15,285 nt of DNA from Porticoccaceae bacterium. GTDB lineage: Bacteria; Pseudomonadota; Gammaproteobacteria; Pseudomonadales; Porticoccaceae. Position 1 is the first letter of the stretch, and each line of letters opens with the position of its first letter. Shown one piece after another: positions 1 to 7,117 of this stretch. A program made the position numbers and the translations under genes. The notes under the pieces are model-generated. The model was not told where the DNA came from and searched no databases. It worked only from the letters and a program-made list of their open reading frames with translations. The stretch lies in NCBI GenBank assembly GCA_003491845.1, contig DNBN01000092.1:2974-18258 (forward strand), in the 5' to 3' direction.

Positions 1-1
1 T

Positions 2-328
2 ACTGATGCTTCTGAAAATTGGCCTAAACAGGAATTTGAAACTTATAGCAAACCACATTTTGCTAAAGGAGCCGCCTGGAACTTTAAAATGTTGGAAAGA
101 AATATCTACATGGATGAATCGAAAGAAGTAATTTGGTTTGATGAACTGTTAGATACCTGGATGGGCATTTGTAGGGGGTCTGGGGTGATCATTGTTGAAA
201 ATTCCAAATTTAAAATTAAACACTATGTGCTCTCTCTGGCGATTCCTAACGATGATATCCAAAAGGTCATTGATGCTACCAGTGAAAATAATGCCATTGC
301 ACTGAAAAACATAAAATTAGCTCTCTAG
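2..328 (+). CDS. SnoaL/NTF2-like domain protein, 3' part (5' end outside window)
   Basis: The frame is open from base 2 to the TAG at 326-328, so only the C-terminal ~108 residues are present and the start lies to the left. The Met at 89 is internal, because clearly homologous sequence precedes it (a Trp-Asn-Phe stretch leading into MLERNIYM). The pattern WFDELLDTW, then CRGSGVIIVENSKFKIKHY, then LSLAIPND is the usual C-terminal half of SnoaL-like members of the NTF2 superfamily: beta strands of a cone-shaped alpha+beta barrel ending in the 'Y-x-L-x-x-x-IPND' signature. Such proteins are small, soluble and of mixed or unknown function; no catalytic role can be assigned here. It is co-directional with aacS, 146 nt upstream of it, so it is probably a separate transcription unit. 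The family call is fairly sure; the function is unknown. Confidence 0.72.
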   Translation, partial: TDASENWPKQEFETYSKPHFAKGAAWNFKMLERNIYMDESKEVIWFDELLDTWMGICRGSGVIIVENSKFKIKHYVLSLAIPNDDIQKVIDATSENNAIALKNIKLAL

Positions 329-474
329 ACTCTCTGGTGCCTCTAAATTCGTTAAAGTCATCGGAGGATTTTAACAATTCATAGCACAAAGAGATAAGCT
401 CTGAGAATCAGCTATAACTTGTAAGGTATACTTCTTCACTAAAAAATGGCTAACAACAAACAGAGTGCTTTGTA

Positions 475-2439
475 ATGTCTACTGAAAAATTGCCCCTGCC
501 ACTGTGGCAACCAACCCAAGAACAGATCCAAAACAGTAACATGTATCAATTTATGTCGTCAGTGGCACAGAAACACAGACGGCCTTTGAATGATTATAGT
601 GAACTCTATCAGTGGTCTATTACTGATCCCGAAGCCTTTTGGTCGGATATTTGGTCTTATACCGAGATTCGCGCTTCAAAAAAATGGGACGTCGTATTAA
701 CTGATCCAGAGGCCTTTCCCGGTGCCACCTGGTTTTCTGCAGCACGACTTAACTTTGCAGAAAATCTATTACGCAATCGTACCAACAAAACAGCTCTAAT
801 CTCGCGACTAGAAAATGGGCAACGAACTGTAATGACCTACGCAGAGCTGCATAACCAGGTAGCTCAGTGTGCAGCTGCTATGCGGGCTATGGGTGTGACA
901 GTGGGAGATCGAGTCGCCGGGTTTATGCCTAACGTCAGTCAGACAATTATTGCTATGCTAGCCACCGCCAGTATAGGAGCCATTTGGTCCTCATGCTCAC
1001 CAGACTTTGGTATTAATGGTGTAATGGACCGATTTGGTCAGATCAAACCAAAATTATTATTTGGCTGCACTGGCTATTATTACAATGGGAAAACCATCGA
1101 CTCAATGCCACAATTGCAAGAAATTTGCGACAAAATTAAAAGTATCCAAAAGCTGGTGTTAGTGCCGATAATTGAATTTAAGAGTGACATTGCCAATCAT
1201 AAAACAATACTTTTTAATGATTTTTTAATCACTAAAGAAACACCAGAGTTAGCTTTTGAGCAACTGCCGTTTGACCATCCACTGTATATTATGTATTCCT
1301 CAGGAACCACCGGCATGCCCAAGTGTATTGTTCACGGTGCTGGCGGCACATTAATTCAACATCTTAAAGAACACCGTTTACACGTAAATTTAAAACCTTC
1401 TGATGTAATATTTTTCTACACAACCTGTGGGTGGATGATGTGGAACTGGTTAGTCAGCGCACTTGCCTCTGAAGCTACTGTCGTTTTATTTGACGGATCA
1501 CCTTTTTATCCCCAGCCTCAATCTCTTTTTGATATGGCAGAGCAAGAAAAAATCAGCGTGTTTGGTACTAGTGCTAAATACATAGCGGCTTTAGAAAAAG
1601 CAGGTGTAAAACCTAGCAAAAGTCATGATTTAACATCGCTTAACACTCTATTATCAACTGGTTCGCCCCTTTCACATGAGAGTTTTCGCTATGTTTACAA
1701 AGATATAAAAACCGACATCTGTCTAGCCTCTATTTCCGGTGGCACTGATATATTGTCGTGTTTTGTACTCGGCAATCCTACTATACCAGTGTGGGAGGGA
1801 GAAATTCAGTGTCGTGGTTTAGGCATGGCTGTGGATGTTTGGGATGATCAGGGCTTGTCGATTATTGCTGAAAAAGGTGAATTGGTATGTACAAAACCAT
1901 TCCCTAATGCACCGATCTGTTTTTGGAATGATGATGCTAACAAGAAATATCTAGATGCTTATTTTGAGACGTATCAAGGTGTCTGGGCACAGGGTGACTA
2001 TGGGGAAATTACTGAGCACGGTGGCATGATTATTCATGGCCGTTCCGATGCAGTATTGAACCCTGGCGGGGTACGAATAGGTACTGCCGAAATCTATCGA
2101 CAAGTAGAAAAAATCGATAAAATCCTGGACAGTATTTGTATCGGACAAACATGGCAAGATGACGTTCGAGTGATACTCTTTGTGGTATTAAAAAGCGGCA
2201 CCAGCTTAACCCAAGATCTGGAACAACAGATTCGCGCCACCATTCGTGAAGAAACAACACCTCGCCATGTGCCTGCAAAAATAATCGCAGTGGCGGACAT
2301 TCCGCGCACTATAAGTGGCAAAATTGTGGAGCTGGCCGTGCGTAAAGTAGTGCACAATGAAATAGTGACTAACACTGATGCCTTAGCCAACCCCGAGGCC
2401 TTAGATTACTTTAAAAATCTCTTCGAACTCAAAACCTAG
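475..2439 (+). CDS. aacS: acetoacetyl-CoA synthetase (acetoacetate-CoA ligase)
   Basis: This gene encodes a 654-residue cytoplasmic enzyme of the ANL (acyl-CoA synthetase) superfamily. It activates acetoacetate with ATP and CoA to acetoacetyl-CoA, AMP and PPi (EC 6.2.1.16), which salvages ketone bodies from polyhydroxybutyrate, leucine or fatty acid breakdown. The N-terminal cap LPLWQPTQEQ and the length are typical of AacS. The P-loop-like motif YSSGTTGMPK lies at residues 274-283, followed by IVHGAGG; the hinge region carries GRSDAVLNPGGVRIGTAEIY, which is characteristic of AacS rather than acetyl-CoA synthetase; the C-terminal PRTISGKIVELAVRK holds the catalytic lysine, about K616, a known acetylation target in relatives. 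The ATG at 475 has only a weak purine stretch (CAGAG) upstream. The 3' end overlaps the convergent esterase gene by 11 nt, with no terminator between them. The neighbouring SDR is not an obvious 3-hydroxybutyrate dehydrogenase, so a local ketone-body pathway is not proven. Confidence 0.95.
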   Translation: MSTEKLPLPLWQPTQEQIQNSNMYQFMSSVAQKHRRPLNDYSELYQWSITDPEAFWSDIWSYTEIRASKKWDVVLTDPEAFPGATWFSAARLNFAENLLRNRTNKTALISRLENGQRTVMTYAELHNQVAQCAAAMRAMGVTVGDRVAGFMPNVSQTIIAMLATASIGAIWSSCSPDFGINGVMDRFGQIKPKLLFGCTGYYYNGKTIDSMPQLQEICDKIKSIQKLVLVPIIEFKSDIANHKTILFNDFLITKETPELAFEQLPFDHPLYIMYSSGTTGMPKCIVHGAGGTLIQHLKEHRLHVNLKPSDVIFFYTTCGWMMWNWLVSALASEATVVLFDGSPFYPQPQSLFDMAEQEKISVFGTSAKYIAALEKAGVKPSKSHDLTSLNTLLSTGSPLSHESFRYVYKDIKTDICLASISGGTDILSCFVLGNPTIPVWEGEIQCRGLGMAVDVWDDQGLSIIAEKGELVCTKPFPNAPICFWNDDANKKYLDAYFETYQGVWAQGDYGEITEHGGMIIHGRSDAVLNPGGVRIGTAEIYRQVEKIDKILDSICIGQTWQDDVRVILFVVLKSGTSLTQDLEQQIRATIREETTPRHVPAKIIAVADIPRTISGKIVELAVRKVVHNEIVTNTDALANPEALDYFKNLFELKT

Positions 2440-4012
2440 GGCCTAAAAATTCACACAAGGCGGCCTGACTATGAGTAGACACGTCTATAGTATTCCCCAG
2501 TGTAATAACCTTTGGTATTTGTGCTGTAAACTGCGGCCAAAACGTCAAATCGTCGTCATTGGGATTCCCTGTAGTGGCAAAGTTCACCCAGTAGCGCTTT
2601 ATTAGATCAGTGAGTTGCCGATCCACCTGAGAAGTTGGCAACCAATCATCATGAGTATCGAAAACGTAAGGTAATTCAGCTCCATGGTAAGCTCCCATAG
2701 TAGCCGCCATTTCACCGTCTCTTTGACGATTAAAGTAGTACACCCATGAGTGACCCCGCATGCCAGATATTTCCTCCGCCAAACGCAATGCAGGACACAA
2801 GAATGTTTTGGCAGTACTAAGCATATTTAACTGATCTTGCTCATTGGGAAAATGATCAACTAACAGCTGTAATGCCATAATATCCTCAGAATTTGCCTCA
2901 GATTGAAGCCATTCTTCAACACTAAGATTTTCATTTAAATACATAAGTGATTCATGCTCATTGGAGCCAATCAATAATTCAGTAGTATGTAGTTTTTTCG
3001 CCTTAATAGTGTCCACCAAGGGCTCTAAAACGCTTTGGCCATCAACTGCATTATCATAGTAGTGGTCCTTATAAATTACCTCTGAGGCATATAAAACAGT
3101 GTCTGCGGGTATTTGGCGTAACTCTTGAGCAACATCAGTAATCTCAGTGGCAAGTAATTTTTTAGCCAACGCAATCCCCAGTACCGTATCATCTTCCTTA
3201 GTGGCCCGGTTGGACATAGCCGAGCCAGAGCTCTGATGAATAGCCCTAGAAAATAGTCCTTTGCTGGCAGGAATTGCCATTAAATAATCAATGTTTCCGG
3301 CACCAGCAGATTCACCCATAAGAGTAATACGTGTAGGATCGCCACCAATGGCAATGCTGTTTTGGTTGATCCAGCGCAGAGCTTCTACCATGTCAAGTAG
3401 ACCAAAATTTGAATGCTCAAACGCCGGGTGCGAAAAATACCCAAAAGCGCCTAGTCGATAAGCAATTGAAATGACGATCACGCCATCGGTTGCCATATTT
3501 TTGCCGATATAATTAGGCTCATAAGACCAACCAGCTTTATTGGAACCTCCGTGTATATAAACAATTATTGGAAGCAATGGATCATCAGTATGTGAGGAGG
3601 TAGTAGGCCGCCAAATATTTAGATAAAGGCAGTCTTCACTTACCTTAGGGGCTATGACCACTCTGGGATCGCCACCAAACCCTTGAACAACATTTTTATA
3701 CCATTGCGTGATACGGCTACCCTGCATACACGCCGGAGCAAAATTATCCGCTAAAAAAGTGTCTTTAGAATGTGTAAATGCAACGGGTGGCGCCCAACGA
3801 AGGTCTCCAACGGGCGGTTGAGCAAAAGGAATACCCAAAAAAGATTCAGTGCGCCCATCCTCACTGTGTTTTCCAATCACTATGGACTCACCAATAGTAA
3901 GGGAAGGTCTTTTCGATTGGGTATCAGCAGGCTCAGTCATGCAGCCTATTAAACTGACCACAAGGACTATACAAAGAATAGCTACTTTTATTTTTGACAT
4001 ATTATTCGCCAT
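2429..4012 (-). CDS. type-B carboxylesterase, predicted lipoprotein
   Basis: This 527-residue alpha/beta hydrolase belongs to the carboxylesterase/acetylcholinesterase family (COesterase) and hydrolyses carboxylic esters; its substrate is unknown. The N-terminus has a basic start, a hydrophobic stretch and a lipobox LIGC with Cys24, predicting signal peptidase II processing and membrane anchoring. Visible family features are the SFLGIPFAQPPVGDLRW segment (about 57-73), SEDCLYLNIW (125-134), the oxyanion-hole HGG (154-156), the nucleophile elbow GESAGA with Ser235, the acidic residue in GSNEHES, and the catalytic His in GAYHGAELPYVF. All three triad residues are present, so it should be active. 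The start could equally be the fifth codon (Met-Ser-Lys-Ile, at 4000); neither has a strong ribosome site. It is the last gene of a three-gene minus operon, 25 nt after the MDR gene, and its stop lies inside the 3' end of aacS. Confidence 0.9.
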   Translation of the reverse strand: MANNMSKIKVAILCIVLVVSLIGCMTEPADTQSKRPSLTIGESIVIGKHSEDGRTESFLGIPFAQPPVGDLRWAPPVAFTHSKDTFLADNFAPACMQGSRITQWYKNVVQGFGGDPRVVIAPKVSEDCLYLNIWRPTTSSHTDDPLLPIIVYIHGGSNKAGWSYEPNYIGKNMATDGVIVISIAYRLGAFGYFSHPAFEHSNFGLLDMVEALRWINQNSIAIGGDPTRITLMGESAGAGNIDYLMAIPASKGLFSRAIHQSSGSAMSNRATKEDDTVLGIALAKKLLATEITDVAQELRQIPADTVLYASEVIYKDHYYDNAVDGQSVLEPLVDTIKAKKLHTTELLIGSNEHESLMYLNENLSVEEWLQSEANSEDIMALQLLVDHFPNEQDQLNMLSTAKTFLCPALRLAEEISGMRGHSWVYYFNRQRDGEMAATMGAYHGAELPYVFDTHDDWLPTSQVDRQLTDLIKRYWVNFATTGNPNDDDLTFWPQFTAQIPKVITLGNTIDVSTHSQAALCEFLGPRF

Positions 4013-4037
4013 TTTTGTCCATCGGTACTCATCACCA

Positions 4038-5024
4038 TCAGTTCATCTGGATAATCACGCAACCGCGACAATCGCCCTGCTCAACCAGTTCATGACTATG
4101 ACTAATTTGATCCAGTTTTAGGTTATGAGCCACTCTATGCTGTAATTTATTGTTGGTCAGCGCTTCGTTTATAGCATCAATAGCCTGCAGTTTCGCCGTC
4201 TCTGGCATAGCATATACAATCACCATGCGAAGCGTTAAGTCCATAAACATCATTTCTAAAAAAGGCAGTGTTGGTTGCTTTACCTGAGTGGAAGAATAGG
4301 TCGCAATAATACCACCAGTGGCAACACAGATTAGTATCTGCGGTAAATTAGCCCCAAATTCCACATCGATGACCCGATTAACCTTCTTTCCCTCGCAGGC
4401 CTGTAGCACGTGCTGGCCCCAATCTTTGTCACGATGATTAACCACGGCTTTGGCGCCCAAAGATAGACATAAGCTGCGATCCTCTGAGTTACTTGCAGTG
4501 GCAATAACCTCAGCTCCAGCCATCACCGCCCATTGAATGGCATAGTAGCCAACCCTACCAGCACCGCCAGTTACTAGAACCCTTTGGCCCTTAATGTCAC
4601 CGTCAGCATGGACACAGCGGTGGGCCGTCATCGCTGGAATACCCAAGCAGGCACCAACAGCAAAATCAACAGAATCTGGCAGAGTAACCGCTCTATTTGT
4701 GTCCACCGCTACATACTCAGCAGCGGTACCTAACTGACGGTCGTACTGAGCCTGATAGACCCAAACTCGTTGACCGATTCTATCTCTGGAGACATTATCC
4801 CCCACCGCCTCAATAACACCGGCGCCATCACTATGAGGAATAACCAGTCCCGCATGAAGTAGTTTCGCCGATGATCCTGCGCGCTTTTTAACATCAGACG
4901 GATTAACACCACTGGTGATTACTTTAACCAAGACCTGATCACAACCCGCACTAGGTTTTGGCTGTTCACCAATATTCAAAACCTGTTTGGCAACACCAAA
5001 TTGTTCAAACCATGCTGCTTTCAT
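4038..5024 (-). CDS. zinc-free MDR oxidoreductase, NADPH:quinone reductase-like
   Basis: This 328-residue cytoplasmic enzyme belongs to the medium-chain dehydrogenase/reductase superfamily. It has an N-terminal GroES-like domain (about 1-120, with GVNPSDVKKRAG at 39-50 and a PHSDGAGVIEAVG segment at 63-75) and a Rossmann domain with the nucleotide-binding loop GGAGRVG at 153-159. The Cys/His ligands of the catalytic zinc in alcohol dehydrogenases are absent, and the structural four-cysteine lobe is missing, as in the quinone oxidoreductase (QOR) and crotonyl-CoA reductase-like branches. Reduction of quinones or alpha,beta-unsaturated carbonyls with NADPH is the likely chemistry; the true substrate cannot be told. 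The ATG has AGGCGA six bases upstream. It is the middle gene of an operon, 45 nt after the SDR gene and 25 nt before the esterase, suggesting a shared substrate series (ester hydrolysis followed by redox steps), which is inference. Confidence 0.88.
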   Translation of the reverse strand: MKAAWFEQFGVAKQVLNIGEQPKPSAGCDQVLVKVITSGVNPSDVKKRAGSSAKLLHAGLVIPHSDGAGVIEAVGDNVSRDRIGQRVWVYQAQYDRQLGTAAEYVAVDTNRAVTLPDSVDFAVGACLGIPAMTAHRCVHADGDIKGQRVLVTGGAGRVGYYAIQWAVMAGAEVIATASNSEDRSLCLSLGAKAVVNHRDKDWGQHVLQACEGKKVNRVIDVEFGANLPQILICVATGGIIATYSSTQVKQPTLPFLEMMFMDLTLRMVIVYAMPETAKLQAIDAINEALTNNKLQHRVAHNLKLDQISHSHELVEQGDCRGCVIIQMN

Positions 5025-5069
5025 TATCTATCGCCTTTAAATACTAGTGATTTATCGATGCAAGTGTCA

Positions 5070-5840
5070 TCAACTGGACAGAGTCTCTGTATGGCCATCA
5101 ATCGGAAGTGCTTGTCCAGTAATATGCTGGGCAGCTGGAGAGCATAAAAAGTACGCTGTTTGGGCGATATTCTGAGCATCGACAAATACTCCCAGTGAGT
5201 TTTGATTTAAATACATCTCCCGAACTGCCTCTGATGACAAATCTCTTGCTTGTGCATCTAAGTCTATCACCTTATCAATACGCGGGCCCTCAACACTGCC
5301 AGGGCATAATGCATTAACACGTACACCATAGGCTCCAAGCTCCATAGCCCATGTCTTGGTAAGGCCAATTATGGCCCATTTGGCTGCAGTGTAGGGGGAC
5401 CTTAATGGACAACCAAAAAGACCAGCATTAGAGGACATATTAATCATGCAGCCAGCAGAAGCTTTTAGCATAGGAACGGCTTTTCGGGTTACATAAAAGA
5501 TACTGTTTAAATCAACATTGATAGTGTGATTCCATTGCTCAGGAGAAATATTCTCAACCGCCGCAGTAGGACCAGCGATACCGACGTTATTCACTACGAT
5601 ATTAAGGCCACCATATAGCTTAGTAATATCCTCAAATACACGATCCACATCCTCCAAGCATGTTACATCGGCACAGGTCGCAGTGATTTCTGGGATTTCC
5701 TCAAGTAGTCTGTCAATAGCAGAGGAATCAATATCACAGACATGTACGTTATAGTTGCGTGACCAAAAATGTCTGGCTATAGCACAACCAATCCCCGAGG
5801 CCCCAGCCGTTATTAGAATAACATTCTGTTTATTTTCCAT
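5070..5840 (-). CDS. SDR family oxidoreductase (probably NAD-dependent)
   Basis: This is a 256-residue classical short-chain dehydrogenase/reductase. The dinucleotide-binding motif TAGASGIG is at 11-18, and Asp36 at the end of the second strand suggests preference for NAD(H) over NADP(H). NNVG (84-87) replaces the usual NNAG. Catalytic residues are Ser137, Tyr150 and Lys154 (YTAAK), with an Asn near 112 completing the tetrad. The CPGSVEGPRID segment and a C-terminal HITGQALPIDGHTE are typical of the family. It oxidises or reduces an alcohol/ketone; no substrate signature, including that of 3-hydroxybutyrate dehydrogenase, is recognised. It is the first gene of the SDR-MDR-esterase operon, with its promoter in the 119-nt divergent region shared with the glutaredoxin-like gene. 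The start is supported by the N-terminal MENKQNVILITAG context, but the ribosome site is weak. Confidence 0.9.
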   Translation of the reverse strand: MENKQNVILITAGASGIGCAIARHFWSRNYNVHVCDIDSSAIDRLLEEIPEITATCADVTCLEDVDRVFEDITKLYGGLNIVVNNVGIAGPTAAVENISPEQWNHTINVDLNSIFYVTRKAVPMLKASAGCMINMSSNAGLFGCPLRSPYTAAKWAIIGLTKTWAMELGAYGVRVNALCPGSVEGPRIDKVIDLDAQARDLSSEAVREMYLNQNSLGVFVDAQNIAQTAYFLCSPAAQHITGQALPIDGHTETLSS

Positions 5841-5890
5841 AACCGTCGCTACTTATAATTATTATGCTTTATTCTAGGTTTAAACTCCGG

Positions 5891-5918
5891 TTGAGCTCAA
5901 GTGTTAAACTCTTATGAT
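5891..5918 (+). promoter_or_regulatory. candidate sigma70 promoter for the glutaredoxin-like gene
   Basis: A TTGAGC box at 5891-5896 and a TATGAT box at 5913-5918 are separated by 16 bases. They sit in the short divergent intergenic region and would start transcription about 35 bases before the ATG at 5960. The minus-strand promoter for the SDR operon must lie in the same 119 bases; AT-rich sequence at 5853-5872 could hold its -10 box, but I see no clear pair there. This was read by eye only. Confidence 0.4.
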
Positions 5919-5959
5919 ATTATGCTCGACTCGTAAAAAGACACGCTACTTTAAACATC

Positions 5960-6343
5960 ATGGGAATTGACATGGCCAGACGCATTTTAGAAAGTTCACA
6001 TATACATCCCAATATCCAAGCTATTATAGAAAATAGCCATGGTGATATCATCGAACAGGTGCAATCTGCAGTGACAAATAATAACGTTGTTGTAGTTGGT
6101 ATGGCTCAAAATCCGGCACCAAAACGCGCACGAAAAGTCCTAAATGACAACAATATAGATCATGTTTACCTTGAGTACGGAAGTTACTTCAAAGAGTGGC
6201 GCCGGCGCAATGCACTGAAGATGTGGACTGGCTGGCCAACCTTCCCAATGGTATTTGTAAAAGGTACTTTGATTGGTGGATCCAGCGATTTACGTGCATT
6301 GATAGATAGCGGTGAAATAACCTCTTTACTGGCAAAAGAATAA
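5960..6343 (+). CDS. cysteine-free glutaredoxin-fold protein
   Basis: The 127-residue product has the layout of a monothiol glutaredoxin. There is an N-terminal extension with helix, then the strand VVVVG (43-47), the active-site loop region QNPAPKRARKVL (50-61), the LEYGSYFKEW segment (71-80), and the highly conserved WTGWPTFPMVFVKGTLIGG (89-107) with cis-Pro96 and the glutathione-contacting Gly-Gly at 106-107. The oddity is that no cysteine occurs anywhere: where dithiol glutaredoxins have Cys-Pro-x-Cys this protein reads Asn-Pro-Ala-Pro (51-54), and the monothiol CGFS motif is also gone. Thiol-disulfide exchange and cysteine-ligated iron-sulfur cluster binding therefore look impossible by the known mechanism; glutathione binding or a scaffold role remains possible. 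The start may instead be Met5 at 5972, which has GGGA seven bases upstream. The gene stands alone, convergent with bax and only 14 nt from it. Confidence 0.85.
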   Translation: MGIDMARRILESSHIHPNIQAIIENSHGDIIEQVQSAVTNNNVVVVGMAQNPAPKRARKVLNDNNIDHVYLEYGSYFKEWRRRNALKMWTGWPTFPMVFVKGTLIGGSSDLRALIDSGEITSLLAKE

Positions 6344-6357
6344 ACAGATGTGATTAA

Positions 6358-7113
6358 CTAAGGGCTTGATTGATCATATTTCGCCAATTTGTTAATCCGA
6401 ATCACTGCTTGAATTTCATTCACATAAGCCTCTCGAAGCTCTGAATAATCAACTAACCCCTCTGCAAGTTGGTAGCCAGTGACCGGTTTATTCTGAGCAC
6501 GAAGTTGTGCTCTTTGAGTGCGCAAACTTTCATAAGCATTGTGAGTATTAAGATTGCGCAAATAGGCGTTTATAGCATCACTAACCGAATCGAAAGTAGC
6601 CACCTCGTGCTTGCTACCTTCATTTCGCCGCAACGGCACCAGACCACAGCCTTCTTGATAGCACCACTGGCCAAAAAGATTATTTCCTTGAACGGCAAAA
6701 CGGGAGGTTCCCCAAGCGGATTCCATAGCGGCCTGTGCTAACACAAGAGAGGTTGGAATTTGGTCAACTCGCAGCAACAATTGTTGAACCTCAGCTGCAG
6801 CTATAGTATCTGCCTTAAGCCGGTATTGAGTGGCAAGTTGCATCAGAAATGTTTTGTGGGACGGGCTATATTCCTCTTCAGTTAAATGCTTTAACTCAAC
6901 TAATTTATCTCGCTGCTCCTGTATGAGAGTATTTTGAATCTCAACAAGTGGCAGCATAAAACCAAAAAATGCTGACTTTTTTTGTTTCACATCTTGATAC
7001 ACTGAAAAGTCCGGTAAGGCTGGTTGCGTTGACTTAATCAGTGAATTAATAACCACAGCAGAGGTCATAATAAGCGTGATAATAATGACAGTGCGATTAA
7101 TATCCCAGTTCAT
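6358..7113 (-). CDS. bax: Bax-like glucosaminidase-domain membrane protein
   Basis: This 251-residue protein resembles E. coli Bax (COG2992, mannosyl-glycoprotein endo-beta-N-acetylglucosaminidase domain). A hydrophobic segment at about 8-26 is an uncleaved signal anchor, so the rest faces the periplasm. The catalytic domain carries AQAAMESAWGTSRF with the likely catalytic Glu131, then GNNLFGQWCYQEGCG, with a cysteine pair that could form a disulfide, and a FDSVSDAINAYLRNLNTH block; all match the Bax pattern. The expected role is cleavage or remodelling of peptidoglycan glycan chains, not tested for this branch. I chose the ATG at 7113 because AGGTGA lies eight bases upstream; an in-frame GTG at 7125 would add four residues and overlap the MFS gene by 8 nt but has a poorer site. 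It is the last gene of the ptrB-MFS-bax cluster and converges with the glutaredoxin-like gene. Confidence 0.85.
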   Translation of the reverse strand: MNWDINRTVIIITLIMTSAVVINSLIKSTQPALPDFSVYQDVKQKKSAFFGFMLPLVEIQNTLIQEQRDKLVELKHLTEEEYSPSHKTFLMQLATQYRLKADTIAAAEVQQLLLRVDQIPTSLVLAQAAMESAWGTSRFAVQGNNLFGQWCYQEGCGLVPLRRNEGSKHEVATFDSVSDAINAYLRNLNTHNAYESLRTQRAQLRAQNKPVTGYQLAEGLVDYSELREAYVNEIQAVIRINKLAKYDQSSP

Positions 7114-7117
7114 ATCT

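Noticed and set aside
1951..2390. Three overlapping minus-strand open frames inside the 3' part of aacS
   Set aside because: They are antisense to a well-conserved synthetase domain, show no recognisable protein pattern and have no ribosome sites; treated as chance frames.
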